In this document: positions 7,890-17,750 of the stretch, piece by piece
How the letters are laid out: each line of letters opens with the position of its first letter
How positions within the stretch are numbered: position 1 is the stretch's first letter
NCBI RefSeq assembly: GCF_038592905.1
Contig: NZ_CP151943.1
Span: 778,001 to 842,000, forward strand
Direction of reading: 5' to 3'
DNA from: Neobacillus sp. FSL H8-0543
Lineage (GTDB): Bacteria; Bacillota; Bacilli; Bacillales; Cytobacillaceae
Length of the DNA: 64,000 bases
Notes under the pieces: model-generated
Told to the model about the DNA's origin: nothing
The model's database searches: none
Seen by the model: only the letters and a program-made list of their open reading frames with translations
Made by a program: the position numbers and the translations under genes

Positions 7890-8372
7890 ATGTTAGCAAA
7901 AGTAGAGAGAGCCGAAGCAGGCTATACAGCACGTTTTGAGCATCATTGGAACCATTCTGTCCAAGAAGTCTGGTCCTACTTAACAGACAACGAGAAGCTT
8001 GCCAAATGGTTTACGGAGCTTCATGTGGAGGAGTTACGTGAAGGCGGTCTAATAAAGTTTAATATGCAGGATGGCACCTTTGAGGAGCTCACAATAGTTG
8101 AACTTAAAATACCATCCGTGTTGGCATATACATGGGGAGATGACATTGTTCATTTCGAGCTAGATCAGGAACCTAACGGATGTCGATTGGTTTTAACTGA
8201 AAAAATTAAAACAATAACCCCACATACTCCCAGGGACCTAGCTGGATGGCATGTTTGTTTAGAGGTTATCAGCGCCCTGCTAGATGGCAGAACGATCGAC
8301 TCCCGAAAAGAAGCGTGGAATAAGTGGTACGAAAAATATGTCCAGGAGATACAAAAGATAACAAACCAATAA
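7890..8372 (+). CDS. SRPBCC / AHSA1-type START-like domain protein
   Basis: A 160-residue soluble protein of the helix-grip (Bet v1-like) superfamily. FEHHWNHSVQEVWSYLTDNEKLAKWF is the typical first strand and helix of Activator-of-Hsp90-homology-1 proteins, and the C-terminal long helix (TPRDLAGWHVCLEVISALL) fits the same fold. These domains bind hydrophobic ligands; the ligand here is unknown. The start ATG at 7890 follows AAAGGAGGG. It is a single-gene unit divergent from nrdJ and ends in its own terminator. Confidence 0.85.
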   Translation: MLAKVERAEAGYTARFEHHWNHSVQEVWSYLTDNEKLAKWFTELHVEELREGGLIKFNMQDGTFEELTIVELKIPSVLAYTWGDDIVHFELDQEPNGCRLVLTEKIKTITPHTPRDLAGWHVCLEVISALLDGRTIDSRKEAWNKWYEKYVQEIQKITNQ

Positions 8373-8390
8373 ATACATACCACATAACTA

Positions 8391-8427
8391 AAAAGGCGAA
8401 CATTGGTAAAAAACTGTTCGCCTTTTT
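8391..8427 (+). terminator. Terminator after the SRPBCC gene (also serves lipM)
   Basis: A 12-bp stem AAAAGGCGAACA / TGTTCGCCTTTT with a 12-nt loop, T-run on the plus strand and A-run on the other side; it lies between two convergent genes. Confidence 0.88.
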
Positions 8428-8430
8428 ATA

Positions 8431-9267
8431 TCATCTTTTAAAGTTCCACTCATTACTTTCATACCGTTCTACAGCGAGTTTATTAACATAAGCTATTTCT
8501 TCTTCACTCAATTGGTATGGTTCTAGTTCAATATTAAGACCTTCTGAAAAGCCTTGGTAAAATGCTTCTTTTGCTTCTTCGATGGTAATTCTCCTTGGAC
8601 TAATTTCGTTAATAGCCACCGCTTTACCCTTAAAGGCATGCTTCATTCGGTCCTTTACTCGCTCATTCGAATACTTGAATAAACTGAAAAGCTTATCCTC
8701 ATCAATATCTAATAGAATTGCTCCATGCTGCAAAATTACACCCTTCTGCCTTGTCTGCGCACTCCCTGCCACCTTTCGTCCTTCAACAACCAACTCATAC
8801 CAGCTTGGAACATCAAAACAGACAGCAGATCGTGGACTTTTTAGTGCATCCCGCTCTTCCGCGGTCTTCGGTACAGCAAAATAGGCATCAAGCCCTAAAC
8901 GTTGAAATCCTCTTAAGATCCCTTCAGAAATAACACGATAGGCTTCGGTAACAGTACTTGGCATTTCTGGATGCTCTTCAGATACGATAACACTATACGT
9001 TAACTCATGTTCATGAAGGACACCGCGCCCTCCTGTCGGCCTTCTGACAAAACCCAGCTTATAAGCTCTAACAGCATCTAAATCAATTTCCTTCTCCACA
9101 TTTTGAAAATAACCAACCGATAATGTCGCGGGATTCCAACCATAAAAACGAATCACTGGCGGGATTTTACCTTCGCTATGCCAATTTAGCAAGGCTTCAT
9201 CCAAAGCCATATTAAAAGCTGGTGAGCTATTTCCAGAATCAATAAAACGCCAAATTTCTTTTTTCAT
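8431..9267 (-). CDS. lipM: Octanoyl-[GcvH]:protein octanoyltransferase LipM
   Basis: A 278-residue BPL/LipA/LipB-fold protein of the lipoate-protein-ligase-like family. [18 protein letters not shown] is the substrate loop, [24 protein letters not shown] holds the acyl-accepting Cys and the conserved Lys, and [10 protein letters not shown] follows. In Bacillus LipM moves octanoate from acyl carrier protein to the glycine-cleavage H protein, the first step of lipoate assembly. Its location next to gcvPB/PA/T matches that role. It has its own unit, divergent from yqhL; the start ATG is at 9267. Confidence 0.93.
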   Translation of the reverse strand: MKKEIWRFIDSGNSSPAFNMALDEALLNWHSEGKIPPVIRFYGWNPATLSVGYFQNVEKEIDLDAVRAYKLGFVRRPTGGRGVLHEHELTYSVIVSEEHPEMPSTVTEAYRVISEGILRGFQRLGLDAYFAVPKTAEERDALKSPRSAVCFDVPSWYELVVEGRKVAGSAQTRQKGVILQHGAILLDIDEDKLFSLFKYSNERVKDRMKHAFKGKAVAINEISPRRITIEEAKEAFYQGFSEGLNIELEPYQLSEEEIAYVNKLAVERYESNEWNFKR

Positions 9268-9454
9268 TTAATAACCCCGTTTTTATATTAATAATTAGAT
9301 TCTACCAAAAACTGATATGACTGCAAAACGTAAAGTTTCTGTTATAATTTTATTAGGCAAAAAGAGAAGAAAATTGTCGTTAAATCTTTATCTTTATTGA
9401 AATCGCTTATATAATGAAAGTTAGGATAAACAGCTTGAAAGGAGCAAAACGAAA

Positions 9455-9838
9455 TTGAATACACTTTATACCCTGTTAATCATCATTGTTGCTGTAGTAA
9501 TTTATTCTGTTTTCACCTATTTTTATCAAAAACGAATTGTTAAAACGGTAACAGAAGAGGAGTTTCGTGCTGGCTATCGCAAAGCACAGCTAATTGATAT
9601 TCGTGAACCAAACGAATTTGATGGCGGACATATTTTAGGAGCGCGTAATATACCATTGTCGCAAATGAAAACGCGAATTAAGGAAATACGTCCTGATATG
9701 CCTGTTTACCTATATTGTCAAAGTGGCATGCGCAGTGCCCGTGCAGCCCAGTTATTACACCGTAAAGGTTATAGAAACCTAACCCAATTACAAGGCGGTT
9801 TCAAAAAATGGTCTGGTAAAGTAAAAGCAAAAAAGTAA
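9455..9838 (+). CDS. yqhL: Membrane-anchored rhodanese-domain protein YqhL
   Basis: A 127-residue protein with one N-terminal transmembrane helix (residues 4-24) and a rhodanese domain. LIDIREPNEFDGGHI and YLYCQSGMRSARAAQLL give the active-site loop with its catalytic Cys. Such proteins carry persulfide sulfur, but the acceptor is unknown. The start codon is TTG at 9455, placed 10 nt after GAAAGGAG. In B. subtilis it also lies between lipM and the gcv genes. Confidence 0.9.
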   Translation: MNTLYTLLIIIVAVVIYSVFTYFYQKRIVKTVTEEEFRAGYRKAQLIDIREPNEFDGGHILGARNIPLSQMKTRIKEIRPDMPVYLYCQSGMRSARAAQLLHRKGYRNLTQLQGGFKKWSGKVKAKK

Positions 9839-9847
9839 CCTTAAGTT

Positions 9848-9878
9848 GACTTCTGTTATGAACAGAAGTCTTTTTTTT
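9848..9878 (+). terminator. Terminator of yqhL
   Basis: Perfect 10-bp stem GACTTCTGTT / AACAGAAGTC with a 3-nt loop followed by T8. Confidence 0.92.
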
Positions 9879-9883
9879 CGCTG

Positions 9884-9919
9884 AAAAAGGGCCAGATTCA
9901 AATCAATTGAATCTGGCCC
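9884..9919 (-). terminator. Terminator of the gcv operon
   Basis: Perfect 13-bp stem GGGCCAGATTCAA / TTGAATCTGGCCC with a 5-nt loop; on the minus strand it is followed by TTTTTC. It lies just beyond the gcvPB stop. Confidence 0.9.
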
Positions 9920-9930
9920 TTACATTTAAT

Positions 9931-11394
9931 TTATGCCTTTTGATATCTTAAAATAGGTTTGCGTGCTGCGGTTGCTTCGTCCATTCGCCCTACAACTGTT
10001 GTGTGTGGTGCCTCTTGAACGATTTCCGGATTCTCTTCTGCCTCTTTAGCGATTTGAATCATGATATCAACAAAAGAATCAAGAGTTTCTTTTGACTCAG
10101 TTTCTGTAGGTTCAATCATGATACATTCTTCCACATTTAATGGGAAGTAAATGGTTGGCGGATGATAGCCAAAGTCCAGCAAGCGTTTGGCAATATCAAG
10201 CGTACGGACACCTAGTTTTTTCTGACGTCTGCCGCTTAGTACAAATTCATGCTTACAATGTTTATCAAATGGGAGATCATAATATTCAGCCAAACGTCTC
10301 ATCATGTAATTCGCATTCAATACCGCGTATTCCGTTACGGCTTTAAGGCCGTCAGGCCCCATAGAACGAATGTATGTGTAGGCGCGAACATTGATTCCAA
10401 AGTTTCCGTAAAATGGCTTAACGCGACCAATTGATTGCGGACGATCATAATCAAATACATACTCATCCCCGCGTTTCACAATAACTGGCTTCGGTAAGTA
10501 TGGAATAAGGTCTGCTTTCACTCCGACTGGACCAGAACCTGGACCGCCACCGCCATGCGGGCCTGTGAATGTCTTATGAAGATTTAAATGAACAACGTCA
10601 AATCCCATGTCTCCTGGTCTTGCCTTTGAAAGAACAGCATTTAAGTTTGCTCCATCATAGTACAGCTTACCGCCGGCTCCATGGACAATTTCAGCCATTT
10701 CAACAATATTTTCCTCAAAGAGTCCTAAGGTATTCGGGTTGGTTAACATCAAGGCTGCTGTATCCTCGCCCACGACCCTTCTTAGATCCTCAAGGTCAAC
10801 TAAACCTTTTTCATTCGATTTAACGGTAATTATATCAAGGCCTGCAACAGCTGCAGAAGCCGGGTTGGTACCATGAGCAGAATCAGGAACGATGACTTTT
10901 GTCCGTTTTAGATCACCATTTGCTTCATGATAAGCACGAATCATCATTAACCCTGTCCATTCACCGTGTGCACCTGCTGCTGGCTGCAAGGTCACTTCAT
11001 CCATGCCTGTAATTTCAATCAAGTGCTCTTGCAAATCATAGAGAAGTTCAAGAGCGCCTTGGACTGAACTTTCATCCTGCAGCGGATGAACATGGGCAAA
11101 CCCATTGAAGCGAGCAACATTTTCATTGATTTTCGGATTGTATTTCATTGTACAAGAACCTAATGGATAAAATCCGGAATCCACACCATGATTTCTTCTA
11201 GATAGGGCTGTGTAGTGACGCATAATATCAAGCTCAGAGACCTCGGGAAGCTCAGGCTCCTCCTCACGCAAATACCCTTCTGGTAGAAGGCTACCCAGAT
11301 CTGCTTCAGGAATATCCATTTCTGGGAGACTGTATCCAATCCGACCTGGTGTACTAAGTTCAAAAATAAGCGCCTGATCATTTTGATTATGCAT
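9931..11394 (-). CDS. gcvPB: Glycine dehydrogenase (decarboxylating) subunit 2, P-protein beta
   Basis: A 487-residue PLP enzyme half that, with GcvPA, decarboxylates glycine and passes the aminomethyl group to lipoylated GcvH. The PLP lysine lies in [30 protein letters not shown] and [13 protein letters not shown] are other family signatures. Its start ATG overlaps the end of gcvPA by 8 nt, which implies translational coupling. It is the last gene of the riboswitch-controlled operon and is followed by a strong terminator. Length and domain split match other Firmicutes with two-gene P-proteins. Confidence 0.97.
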   Translation of the reverse strand: MHNQNDQALIFELSTPGRIGYSLPEMDIPEADLGSLLPEGYLREEEPELPEVSELDIMRHYTALSRRNHGVDSGFYPLGSCTMKYNPKINENVARFNGFAHVHPLQDESSVQGALELLYDLQEHLIEITGMDEVTLQPAAGAHGEWTGLMMIRAYHEANGDLKRTKVIVPDSAHGTNPASAAVAGLDIITVKSNEKGLVDLEDLRRVVGEDTAALMLTNPNTLGLFEENIVEMAEIVHGAGGKLYYDGANLNAVLSKARPGDMGFDVVHLNLHKTFTGPHGGGGPGSGPVGVKADLIPYLPKPVIVKRGDEYVFDYDRPQSIGRVKPFYGNFGINVRAYTYIRSMGPDGLKAVTEYAVLNANYMMRRLAEYYDLPFDKHCKHEFVLSGRRQKKLGVRTLDIAKRLLDFGYHPPTIYFPLNVEECIMIEPTETESKETLDSFVDIMIQIAKEAEENPEIVQEAPHTTVVGRMDEATAARKPILRYQKA

Positions 11395-12733
11395 GGATAT
11401 CCCCCAATTCTTTCACAAAAGTATCAATTTCTTCTTTCGATCTTTGTTCTGTTACGGCAATCAACATGTGATTTGAAAGCTCAGGATAATCACGGCCTAA
11501 ATCATAGCCACCAATGATTCCCTTTTGTAATAGCTTTTGATTGATTTCTTTAACCGGCTTATTTAATTTAATAACAAATTCATTAAATAAGTGACCGTCA
11601 TAAACCACTTCTATACCATTTTCCTTACAAACATTTTTAGCATAGTGTGCTTTCTGCAAATTTGCACCAGCCATTTCACGGACACCTTTTTTTCCGATAG
11701 CCGTCATTGCAACGGATGCAGCAAGTGCATTTAAAGCTTGATTTGAGCAAATATTAGATGTCGCTTTATCACGGCGAATATGCTGTTCACGAGCTTGTAG
11801 CGTCAATACAAAACCTCGACGCCCCTGATCATCCTTCGTTTGCCCTACAAGACGTCCTGGCATCTTACGCATTAACTTATTTGTCACTGCAAAATAGCCG
11901 CAATGCGGTCCACCAAAGGCGGTTGGAATACCAAAAGGCTGTGCATCACCAATAACGATATCTGCACCATATTTTCCTGGAGGTGTTAACACCCCTAGTG
12001 ATAATGGGTTACTTGAAACGACAAACAATGATTTATTCGCATGGATGATTTCTTCAAGCTCTTTTAAGGGTTCAATACGGCCAAAGAAGTTAGGGTACTG
12101 GACAATCACAGCAGCAATTTCTTCGTTCGCTAGCCCTTTCAATACATCTATGTCGGTAATGCCATCTTTTACAGGTACTTCAATTACCTCAAGATACTGA
12201 CCCTTTGCGTAAGTTTTGAGGACCTCACGGGACTCAGGATGGACAGCACTTGATACAATAATTTTTTTCCGCTTCGTATGTCCTGCACTTAGCATGGCAG
12301 CTTCTGCTAACGCGGTTCCGCCATCATACATCGATGAATTGGCCACATCCATACCGGTTAACTCACAAATCATTGTCTGGAATTCAAATATTGCCTGTAG
12401 TTCACCTTGAGAAATCTCTGGCTGGTAGGGTGTATAAGCAGTATAAAATTCCGAACGAGAAATAACATGGTCGACAATTACTGGCATGTAATGATCATAT
12501 ACACCTGCACCTAAGAAACATACGTTTCTTTTTAAGTCAGCATTCTTCGTTGCCAGTTGAAACAATTCCTTCATCAGAGCAGTTTCAGACTTTGCCGGTT
12601 TAATATTGTAATCGCCGTTAAATCTGACTTTCTCTGGTATATCGCTAAACAATTCATCAACGGAGGAAACACCAATTGTTTTGAGCATAGCCCCTTTATC
12701 TTCTTCAGTCATTGGCAAATAACGATGTTTCAT
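11387..12733 (-). CDS. gcvPA: Glycine dehydrogenase (decarboxylating) subunit 1, P-protein alpha
   Basis: A 448-residue partner of GcvPB in the P-protein of the glycine cleavage system. [20 protein letters not shown] and [17 protein letters not shown] are conserved in the alpha subunit, which helps shape the PLP pocket but lacks the Schiff-base lysine. It starts 22 nt after the gcvT stop and overlaps gcvPB, so all three are one transcript. The full expected length is present with no irregularity. Confidence 0.97.
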   Translation of the reverse strand: MKHRYLPMTEEDKGAMLKTIGVSSVDELFSDIPEKVRFNGDYNIKPAKSETALMKELFQLATKNADLKRNVCFLGAGVYDHYMPVIVDHVISRSEFYTAYTPYQPEISQGELQAIFEFQTMICELTGMDVANSSMYDGGTALAEAAMLSAGHTKRKKIIVSSAVHPESREVLKTYAKGQYLEVIEVPVKDGITDIDVLKGLANEEIAAVIVQYPNFFGRIEPLKELEEIIHANKSLFVVSSNPLSLGVLTPPGKYGADIVIGDAQPFGIPTAFGGPHCGYFAVTNKLMRKMPGRLVGQTKDDQGRRGFVLTLQAREQHIRRDKATSNICSNQALNALAASVAMTAIGKKGVREMAGANLQKAHYAKNVCKENGIEVVYDGHLFNEFVIKLNKPVKEINQKLLQKGIIGGYDLGRDYPELSNHMLIAVTEQRSKEEIDTFVKELGDIHA

Positions 12734-12755
12734 TTTTATTTAGCTCCCCTCATGT

Positions 12756-13859
12756 TTACTGTTCTTTTTTATAAAAAGGTGTTGGGACAATAATTGCTTT
12801 TATTCGTTTCCCGCGGATTTCAACCTCAACCTCTGTACCAAGCTCAGTATATTCCTTTTTTGCAAGTACAAGCCCAATACTTCTTTTCAATGTTGGTGAC
12901 TGCGTACCGGTTGTAACCTCACCGATTCGCTCCTCCCCCTTATAAACCGGATAGCCATGACGCGGAATTCCTCTGTCAATCATTTCAATTCCCGCTAATT
13001 TTCTTCCTATACCATTTCCTTTTTGCTTAATTAAGGCAGTTTTACCGATAAAATCATCGTCTTTAGATAATTTCACGGCAAAGCCAATTCCTGCTTCTAA
13101 CGGTGAGATTTCTGGTGATAATTCTTGTCCATAAAGAGCTAGAGTCGCTTCAAAGCGAAGTGTGTCCCGCGAACCTAATCCGCATGGTAATACCCCTTCT
13201 TCTTTACCTGCATATAGAATATCTCTCCATATCTTGACCGCATCCTTTGAGTCACAATACACCTCAAAACCATCTTCACCGGTATATCCTGTTCTAGAAA
13301 CAAGTGCACTTATACCATTCAATTTGACCTGTTGCTGAAACTTAAAATAGCCTATTTTGCCTAAATCAGTTTCACCAGCAATTTTTTGGAGAACCTTTTC
13401 AGCCAGAGGGCCTTGAATGGCTAATAGGGCAGTATCTTCAGAAAGGTTTTCAATCGTAACCTCACCCTCTAGGTGTTCCTCTAGCCATTTGTAATCCTTA
13501 TCGATATTTGACGCGTTTACGACTAACAAGTAATGATTTTCTTCAATTTTATATACAAGCAAATCATCTACAGTACCGCCGTTTTCATAACACATCGCAG
13601 TATACTTAGCGCCGCCATTTTTCATTTTTGAAAAATCGTTTGTCATCATCTTTTGTAGGTACTTTAAGCTGTCAGGGCCCTTAACTTCTACCTCGCCCAT
13701 ATGGGATACATCAAATAATCCTGCTTTTGTCCGAACGGCTTCATGTTCTTCTTTAATACTTGAAAATTGAACTGGTAACTCCCAGCCTCCAAAATCAATG
13801 GTTTTTCCGCCATATTCTTTATACACCTCAAATAACGGTGTGCGTTTTAATTCAGTCAT
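12756..13859 (-). CDS. gcvT: Aminomethyltransferase, glycine cleavage T-protein
   Basis: A 367-residue tetrahydrofolate-dependent enzyme that releases ammonia and makes 5,10-methylene-THF from the aminomethyl-lipoyl H protein. Family motifs include [46 protein letters not shown] and [20 protein letters not shown]. It is the first gene after the tandem glycine riboswitch. The start ATG at 13859 follows GAAGGGGG. Confidence 0.97.
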   Translation of the reverse strand: MTELKRTPLFEVYKEYGGKTIDFGGWELPVQFSSIKEEHEAVRTKAGLFDVSHMGEVEVKGPDSLKYLQKMMTNDFSKMKNGGAKYTAMCYENGGTVDDLLVYKIEENHYLLVVNASNIDKDYKWLEEHLEGEVTIENLSEDTALLAIQGPLAEKVLQKIAGETDLGKIGYFKFQQQVKLNGISALVSRTGYTGEDGFEVYCDSKDAVKIWRDILYAGKEEGVLPCGLGSRDTLRFEATLALYGQELSPEISPLEAGIGFAVKLSKDDDFIGKTALIKQKGNGIGRKLAGIEMIDRGIPRHGYPVYKGEERIGEVTTGTQSPTLKRSIGLVLAKKEYTELGTEVEVEIRGKRIKAIIVPTPFYKKEQ

Positions 13860-13957
13860 TAATTAAGCCCCCTTCAACCTAAAAATTCAGATTCAATAAA
13901 AATACTTTTTACTTATTTTATTGCATAGTTCCTAGAACGAGAGAAAATCTTAAAAAG

Positions 13958-14008
13958 CACAAAAGGACAGACCCCTCCTTAAATAATAAAGAAGGGCTCT
14001 GTCCTTTT
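13958..14008 (-). terminator. Regulated terminator of the glycine riboswitch
   Basis: An 18-bp stem with few mismatches (AAAAGGACAGACCCC / GGGCTCTGTCCTTTT) and a 12-nt A+T loop, followed on the minus strand by TTTTGTGCTTTTT. It shares its 5' arm with the end of the second aptamer, so aptamer folding and termination compete. Confidence 0.85.
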
Positions 14009-14160
14009 ACCTGAAAGTTTACCTAGATGGCTTTCCCCTTTGGTGGCCTCAAAATGAAGCACTCTCCAGAGCTGCGTCCAACAAGAGTTCTTTTGCCTGA
14101 GAGATTCACAAGTTAATGCTTGCTCCTTCGGCGCTACATAGAGTAGTCTCTCCCCTTGTC
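13958..14160 (-). promoter_or_regulatory. Tandem glycine riboswitch with terminator platform upstream of gcvT
   Basis: Read on the minus strand the leader has two glycine aptamers. The first spans about 14155-14090 and contains GGGGAGAGAC, GCGCCGAAGGAGCAA and CTCTCAGGCAAAAGAAC. The second spans about 14085-14009 and contains CTCTGGAGAG, CACCAAAGGGGAAAGCC and CTTTCAGGTAAAAGG. These are the conserved blocks of the gcvT RNA element. A terminator stem (13961-13978 with 13991-14008) follows immediately. Glycine binding to such tandem elements in Bacillus prevents termination and turns the operon on. Confidence 0.95.
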
Positions 14161-14343
14161 GTCATTCGCATTATATAATTTTCATTTCGGGTAATACTAA
14201 AATATACATCTGAAAGAAATTATTTTATTACAATATTTAAAACTTTCAAAGCTATTCTCATCCTACCATTAAAACCTTTATTAGAGCAATAACTTTATAT
14301 CAAGAAAAGCGGAAGCAAGACAGCACGAAAAGGAGCTGAAATC

Positions 14344-16032
14344 ATGACCGTCCAAATTGAATTTGAATCCTCCTGGCAGGAAGAATTTTTACATAGGATT
14401 GAGAACGATGGCCCTTGGGGTAATTGGGAGCTTTATAAACTTGCAGTTGGTGTTGAAGAACACCTTGTCATTCCAGAGTTTGAAGGTTTACAAGCGCCCA
14501 GTCACTTGCCCAATCTAACTCCCCTCCCGCACCAGCTCGAAACCGCAAAACAAGTAATTGAAAATATGAATGGAAAGGCGATACTTGCTGATGAAGTGGG
14601 ACTAGGGAAAACGATCGAAGCAGGATTAATTTTAAAAGAATATATGATTAGGGGTCTAGTGAAGAAGGTACTCATCTTAGTTCCAGCATCCTTGGTCACT
14701 CAATGGGCTATTGAATTAAATAGTAAGTTCTTTATTCCAGCGATATCACAAAGAAAAAGCTATGTTTGGGAACAGTGTGATGTAGTTGTATCATCAATCG
14801 ATACGGCCAAAAGGGACCCACACCGAGAAATCATCTATAAGCAGGACTATGACTTAATTATTATTGATGAGGCTCATAAGCTTAAGAATAACAAAACGAA
14901 AAACTATGAATTTGTTCAAAATTTGAAAAAAAAGTTTTGTCTCTTGTTAACAGCCACACCAATTCAAAACCGAATAGAAGAAATTTTCAACCTTGTCTCT
15001 CTCTTAAAACCTGGCCATTTGGGCAGTGAAACGACATTCTATGAAAAATACAAACGGGATGCTCGTTCATTAAATGACGATGAACATTTAAAAGAATTGG
15101 TAAATAAGGTAATGATCCGAAATCGGCGTGCAGATACGGGGATTGAATGGACAAAAAGGCATGTCGAAACGATTCCAATTGAATTTACTACCCAAGAAAA
15201 GGAGTTATACGAAGCAATTACTGCATTAAAGAGCGAGACCGATTGGGCTCAGGCGAGTGCTTTCTCGGTAATGACTTTACAGCGTGAGGCTTGCAGCAGC
15301 AGGGAATCTGTCTTTTATACGCTTAAAAATATGCTCAAAAGAAAGGAAGAACCCACTCGTGCCTTCGAAGAGCAAATCCAATATTTGATTTCTAAGGTTG
15401 AAGCGGTTCAAAGCAATTCTAAAGCAGAAAAAGCGCTTGAGCTGATAAAAAGTATTGATGATAAAGTCATCATTTTTACGGAATATCGTGCAACCCAAAT
15501 GTATCTACAATGGTTTTTAAAACAACACGGAATTTCGTCTGTTCCCTTTCGGGGCGGGTTTAAACGCGGAAAAAAAGACTGGATGCGTGAGTTGTTTCAG
15601 AAGCAAATACAAGTGTTAATAGCCACAGAAGCTGGCGGTGAAGGAATTAATCTACAATTTTGTAATCATATCATTAACTTTGACCTGCCCTGGAATCCGA
15701 TGAAGCTCGAGCAGCGGATTGGAAGAATTCATCGTCTCGGCCAAGAGAAGGATGTTATGATTTATAATTTTGCCATTCAAAATACTATCGAGGAACATAT
15801 TTTGAAGCTTCTTTATGAAAAAATCGATTTATTTGAAAAGGTAATCGGGGAATTGGATGATATTTTAACAAAATTAGAATTCGGCAATTTTGAAGACCAT
15901 CTGATTGATATTTTTGGACAATCTAGTTCAGAAGGTGAAATGAGGATTAAAATGGAAAACTTAACATCCATGATCGAATTTGCCACTGATATTAAGGAGG
16001 GTGATGCGCATGCAGCAGCAGGAAATTCATAA
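14344..16032 (+). CDS. yqhH: SNF2-family DEAD/DEAH helicase YqhH
   Basis: A 562-residue two-domain ATPase. LPHQLETAKQVI is the Q-like motif, ADEVGLGKTIEAG the Walker A (motif I), IIDEAHKLKN the DEAH box, LLLTATPIQN motif III, and TEAGGEGINLQFC plus EQRIGRIHRLGQ motifs V and VI. Proteins of this family translocate on double-stranded DNA or RNA polymerase complexes; the role of YqhH itself is not established. It is divergent from the gcv operon, as in B. subtilis, and overlaps yqhG by 23 nt. Start ATG at 14344 after AAAAGGAG. Confidence 0.93.
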   Translation: MTVQIEFESSWQEEFLHRIENDGPWGNWELYKLAVGVEEHLVIPEFEGLQAPSHLPNLTPLPHQLETAKQVIENMNGKAILADEVGLGKTIEAGLILKEYMIRGLVKKVLILVPASLVTQWAIELNSKFFIPAISQRKSYVWEQCDVVVSSIDTAKRDPHREIIYKQDYDLIIIDEAHKLKNNKTKNYEFVQNLKKKFCLLLTATPIQNRIEEIFNLVSLLKPGHLGSETTFYEKYKRDARSLNDDEHLKELVNKVMIRNRRADTGIEWTKRHVETIPIEFTTQEKELYEAITALKSETDWAQASAFSVMTLQREACSSRESVFYTLKNMLKRKEEPTRAFEEQIQYLISKVEAVQSNSKAEKALELIKSIDDKVIIFTEYRATQMYLQWFLKQHGISSVPFRGGFKRGKKDWMRELFQKQIQVLIATEAGGEGINLQFCNHIINFDLPWNPMKLEQRIGRIHRLGQEKDVMIYNFAIQNTIEEHILKLLYEKIDLFEKVIGELDDILTKLEFGNFEDHLIDIFGQSSSEGEMRIKMENLTSMIEFATDIKEGDAHAAAGNS

Positions 16033-16801
16033 CTTTCTTACTAGCTATTTTCAGGCAAATGAATGCGAAATAGTTGAAAATGGCCCTGGACATCTCGTCG
16101 TTCAATTAACAATTGACCTTGATAAGGAATTGATGAATCGTCCTTTTTATTGGCACTATTTAGAAAAAACAGGCGGTATTCCAAATCCGATGAAGCTTAC
16201 ACTAATTACCAATCAACAAGCAGCTCCTGAGAATCTTAAAGGGGAAATCATTCACTTCGGATCCCCAAGACTGCATCAAATTTTCGAATCAACAAAAAAC
16301 CTTTCGAAGTTTATTCGGCTTTATGAAAATCATCAGAACCAAATTAGACAAACACCATTATTGCCATGGCTATGTATGAATGTGAAGATTTCTTATCAAT
16401 GCGACCGAAAACGCGATATTTTTAAATCAGTTGGATTACAACTGATAAATGGGCAAATGGTTGAAAATTTTCATAACTGTCTACTTGGAATTCCGCTGAC
16501 ACCGAAAATTCCAGACTATTCCTTCACCTTGTCACCATTAGTAAAGCCAATAAGCGGTATGTCTAGAATTGAAAATTACTTAAAATCCGCCATCAACGAA
16601 GATGACCATTCGTGGGCAGATGAAGCAAGAATGCGCTGGGACAAGGACCTTAATCTCCTGGAACACTTTTATGAAGACGCGGAAGAAGAAGATGAAAACT
16701 ACGAAACCGAAAAACGCGCACTCCAAGAGCAATACGAACCAAACATTCATATCTCATTTATCAACGGCGGCCTATTTTATTTGACGGAAAAAGTTATTTA
16801 A
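16010..16801 (+). CDS. yqhG: YqhG family protein, unknown function
   Basis: A 263-residue soluble protein without recognised catalytic motifs; its C-terminal third is acidic (EDAEEEDENYETEK). It is the conserved partner of the SNF2 helicase YqhH, overlapping it by 23 nt, so the two are probably translationally coupled and may act together. The ATG at 16010 is chosen because AAGGAGG ends 9 nt before it; the ATG at 16004 is too close. No terminator is obvious directly after it. Confidence 0.85.
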   Translation: MQQQEIHNFLTSYFQANECEIVENGPGHLVVQLTIDLDKELMNRPFYWHYLEKTGGIPNPMKLTLITNQQAAPENLKGEIIHFGSPRLHQIFESTKNLSKFIRLYENHQNQIRQTPLLPWLCMNVKISYQCDRKRDIFKSVGLQLINGQMVENFHNCLLGIPLTPKIPDYSFTLSPLVKPISGMSRIENYLKSAINEDDHSWADEARMRWDKDLNLLEHFYEDAEEEDENYETEKRALQEQYEPNIHISFINGGLFYLTEKVI

Positions 16802-16842
16802 AAAATAGGCTGTGTTTAAGGACATTGTTGATTTAGTAGACT

Positions 16843-17038
16843 CTGTTGATTGGAGCGGAAGGCACGAAGACTCCTCGAAAATGCTATCGCATTTCCTTCG
16901 TGCGATGAATATTCAAGGAAGCCTATTCAATGTCCTGCGGGACTAGCAGGTCAGGGTGAGACCCCACAGGCGCGAATGCGCCGAGGAGGCTCACCGACCG
17001 CCCGCGGAAAGCGAAGTGCCTGGAGCTCCAATCAACAG
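16843..17038. repeat. Dispersed TIR-bounded structured repeat, copy 1 (with internal insertion)
   Basis: Bounded by perfect 14-bp inverted ends CTGTTGATTGGAGC / GCTCCAATCAACAG. The outer parts are nearly identical to the copy at 46345-46477 (left about 37 bp, and the right part including CCCGCGGAAAGCGAAGTGCCTGGAGC). This copy is 196 bp, about 63 bp longer, owing to extra sequence after GACTCCT. It is much more G+C-rich than its surroundings and can fold into nested stems. It fills the gap 16802-17106; no transposase is present. Confidence 0.85.
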
Positions 17039-17059
17039 GCTAGTTTAACAAGAAAAAAA

Positions 17060-17108
17060 CAAAAGCTGTATCATTAGGTCTGTTCCTGACCATTTGATCC
17101 AGCTTTTT
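17060..17108 (-). terminator. Terminator of the comG-yqzE unit
   Basis: A long imperfect stem (AAAAGCTG with CAGCTTTT outside, GGTC with GACC inside) overlapping the yqzE stop and followed on the minus strand by TTTTGTTTTTTTC. Confidence 0.75.
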
Positions 17109-17292
17109 ACTTCAGTCTTCTTTTTTTTACTTCCGTGTAAAAAATATATGGGAGAATCCCAAACCACCGAAACCAAAGGGAAGCTTTTGCTTGCTTTCGT
17201 TCCTCACGAAGCCTTTTTCGCTCCTCCTTTGGCTGATCTGCATACTTTACAAGCGTTTGGGTCATATATTTTACATAATCATTTGTTTTCAT
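17107..17292 (-). CDS. yqzE: YqzE family small protein
   Basis: A 61-residue basic protein beginning MKTNDYVKYMTQTLV, with a charged middle (EERKRLREERKQAK) and one hydrophobic segment (LWFRWFGILPYIFY) near the C terminus. It matches the small YqzE protein found at the 3' end of comG in Bacillus, where it is co-regulated with competence genes; its function is unknown. The ATG at 17292 follows AGGTG by 5 nt and is preferred to the GTG two codons upstream. Confidence 0.8.
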   Translation of the reverse strand: MKTNDYVKYMTQTLVKYADQPKEERKRLREERKQAKASLWFRWFGILPYIFYTEVKKRRLK

Positions 17293-17363
17293 GAACACAC
17301 CTGCCTTTATTCGTTCACTAGAAGTATGTCCATGATTTCTTATAACTAAAACTTTCTCGTCAA

Positions 17364-17747
17364 TTAATTTAATTCAACCCACTTTATCAGTCTTTTTAAA
17401 TTTGTGTCAAAAAAACCTCGAGCAACCACTGTTTCACCTGATTTCATCCTCAGAGTAAAAAGGATACTTTGCAAGGACTTGATTGGTACTGCAGCCTGAT
17501 AGGTTACTTCCCCATATTGGTATGAAAACATCCCTTGCACTGGTACTGCATCGGCAGATTGGAGCGCTATTTCAATTTTTTTAACCGAGGTATGGAAATA
17601 ATATTCTTCTTGTAATATGACAGCTGTTTCATGAACCAGCTTTCTTTCAGTAAGAAGCTGTTCTACCTTGAAAGAAAATACGAGTAAAAATAAAAGCAGC
17701 ATAACTAATGTTAATGGATATGTAAATCCTTTTTCATTTCTTCTCAT
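17364..17747 (-). CDS. comGG: Competence pilus minor pseudopilin ComGG
   Basis: A 127-residue protein with a short basic N terminus (MRRNEKGFTYPLTLVM) and one hydrophobic helix, the form of a type IV pilin-like precursor cut at Gly-Phe. ComGG is a minor pseudopilin needed for the transformation pilus that brings DNA to the cell surface. It lies 3 nt after comGF and is the last of the seven comG genes. Sequence conservation in this family is low, so identity rests on position and the pilin-type N terminus. Confidence 0.88.
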   Translation of the reverse strand: MRRNEKGFTYPLTLVMLLLFLLVFSFKVEQLLTERKLVHETAVILQEEYYFHTSVKKIEIALQSADAVPVQGMFSYQYGEVTYQAAVPIKSLQSILFTLRMKSGETVVARGFFDTNLKRLIKWVELN

Positions 17748-17750
17748 AAG

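Noticed and set aside
16850..17077. Protein-coding gene within the dispersed repeat
   Set aside because: The frame has no ribosome site, has repeat-derived composition, and is not kept in the second copy of the element.
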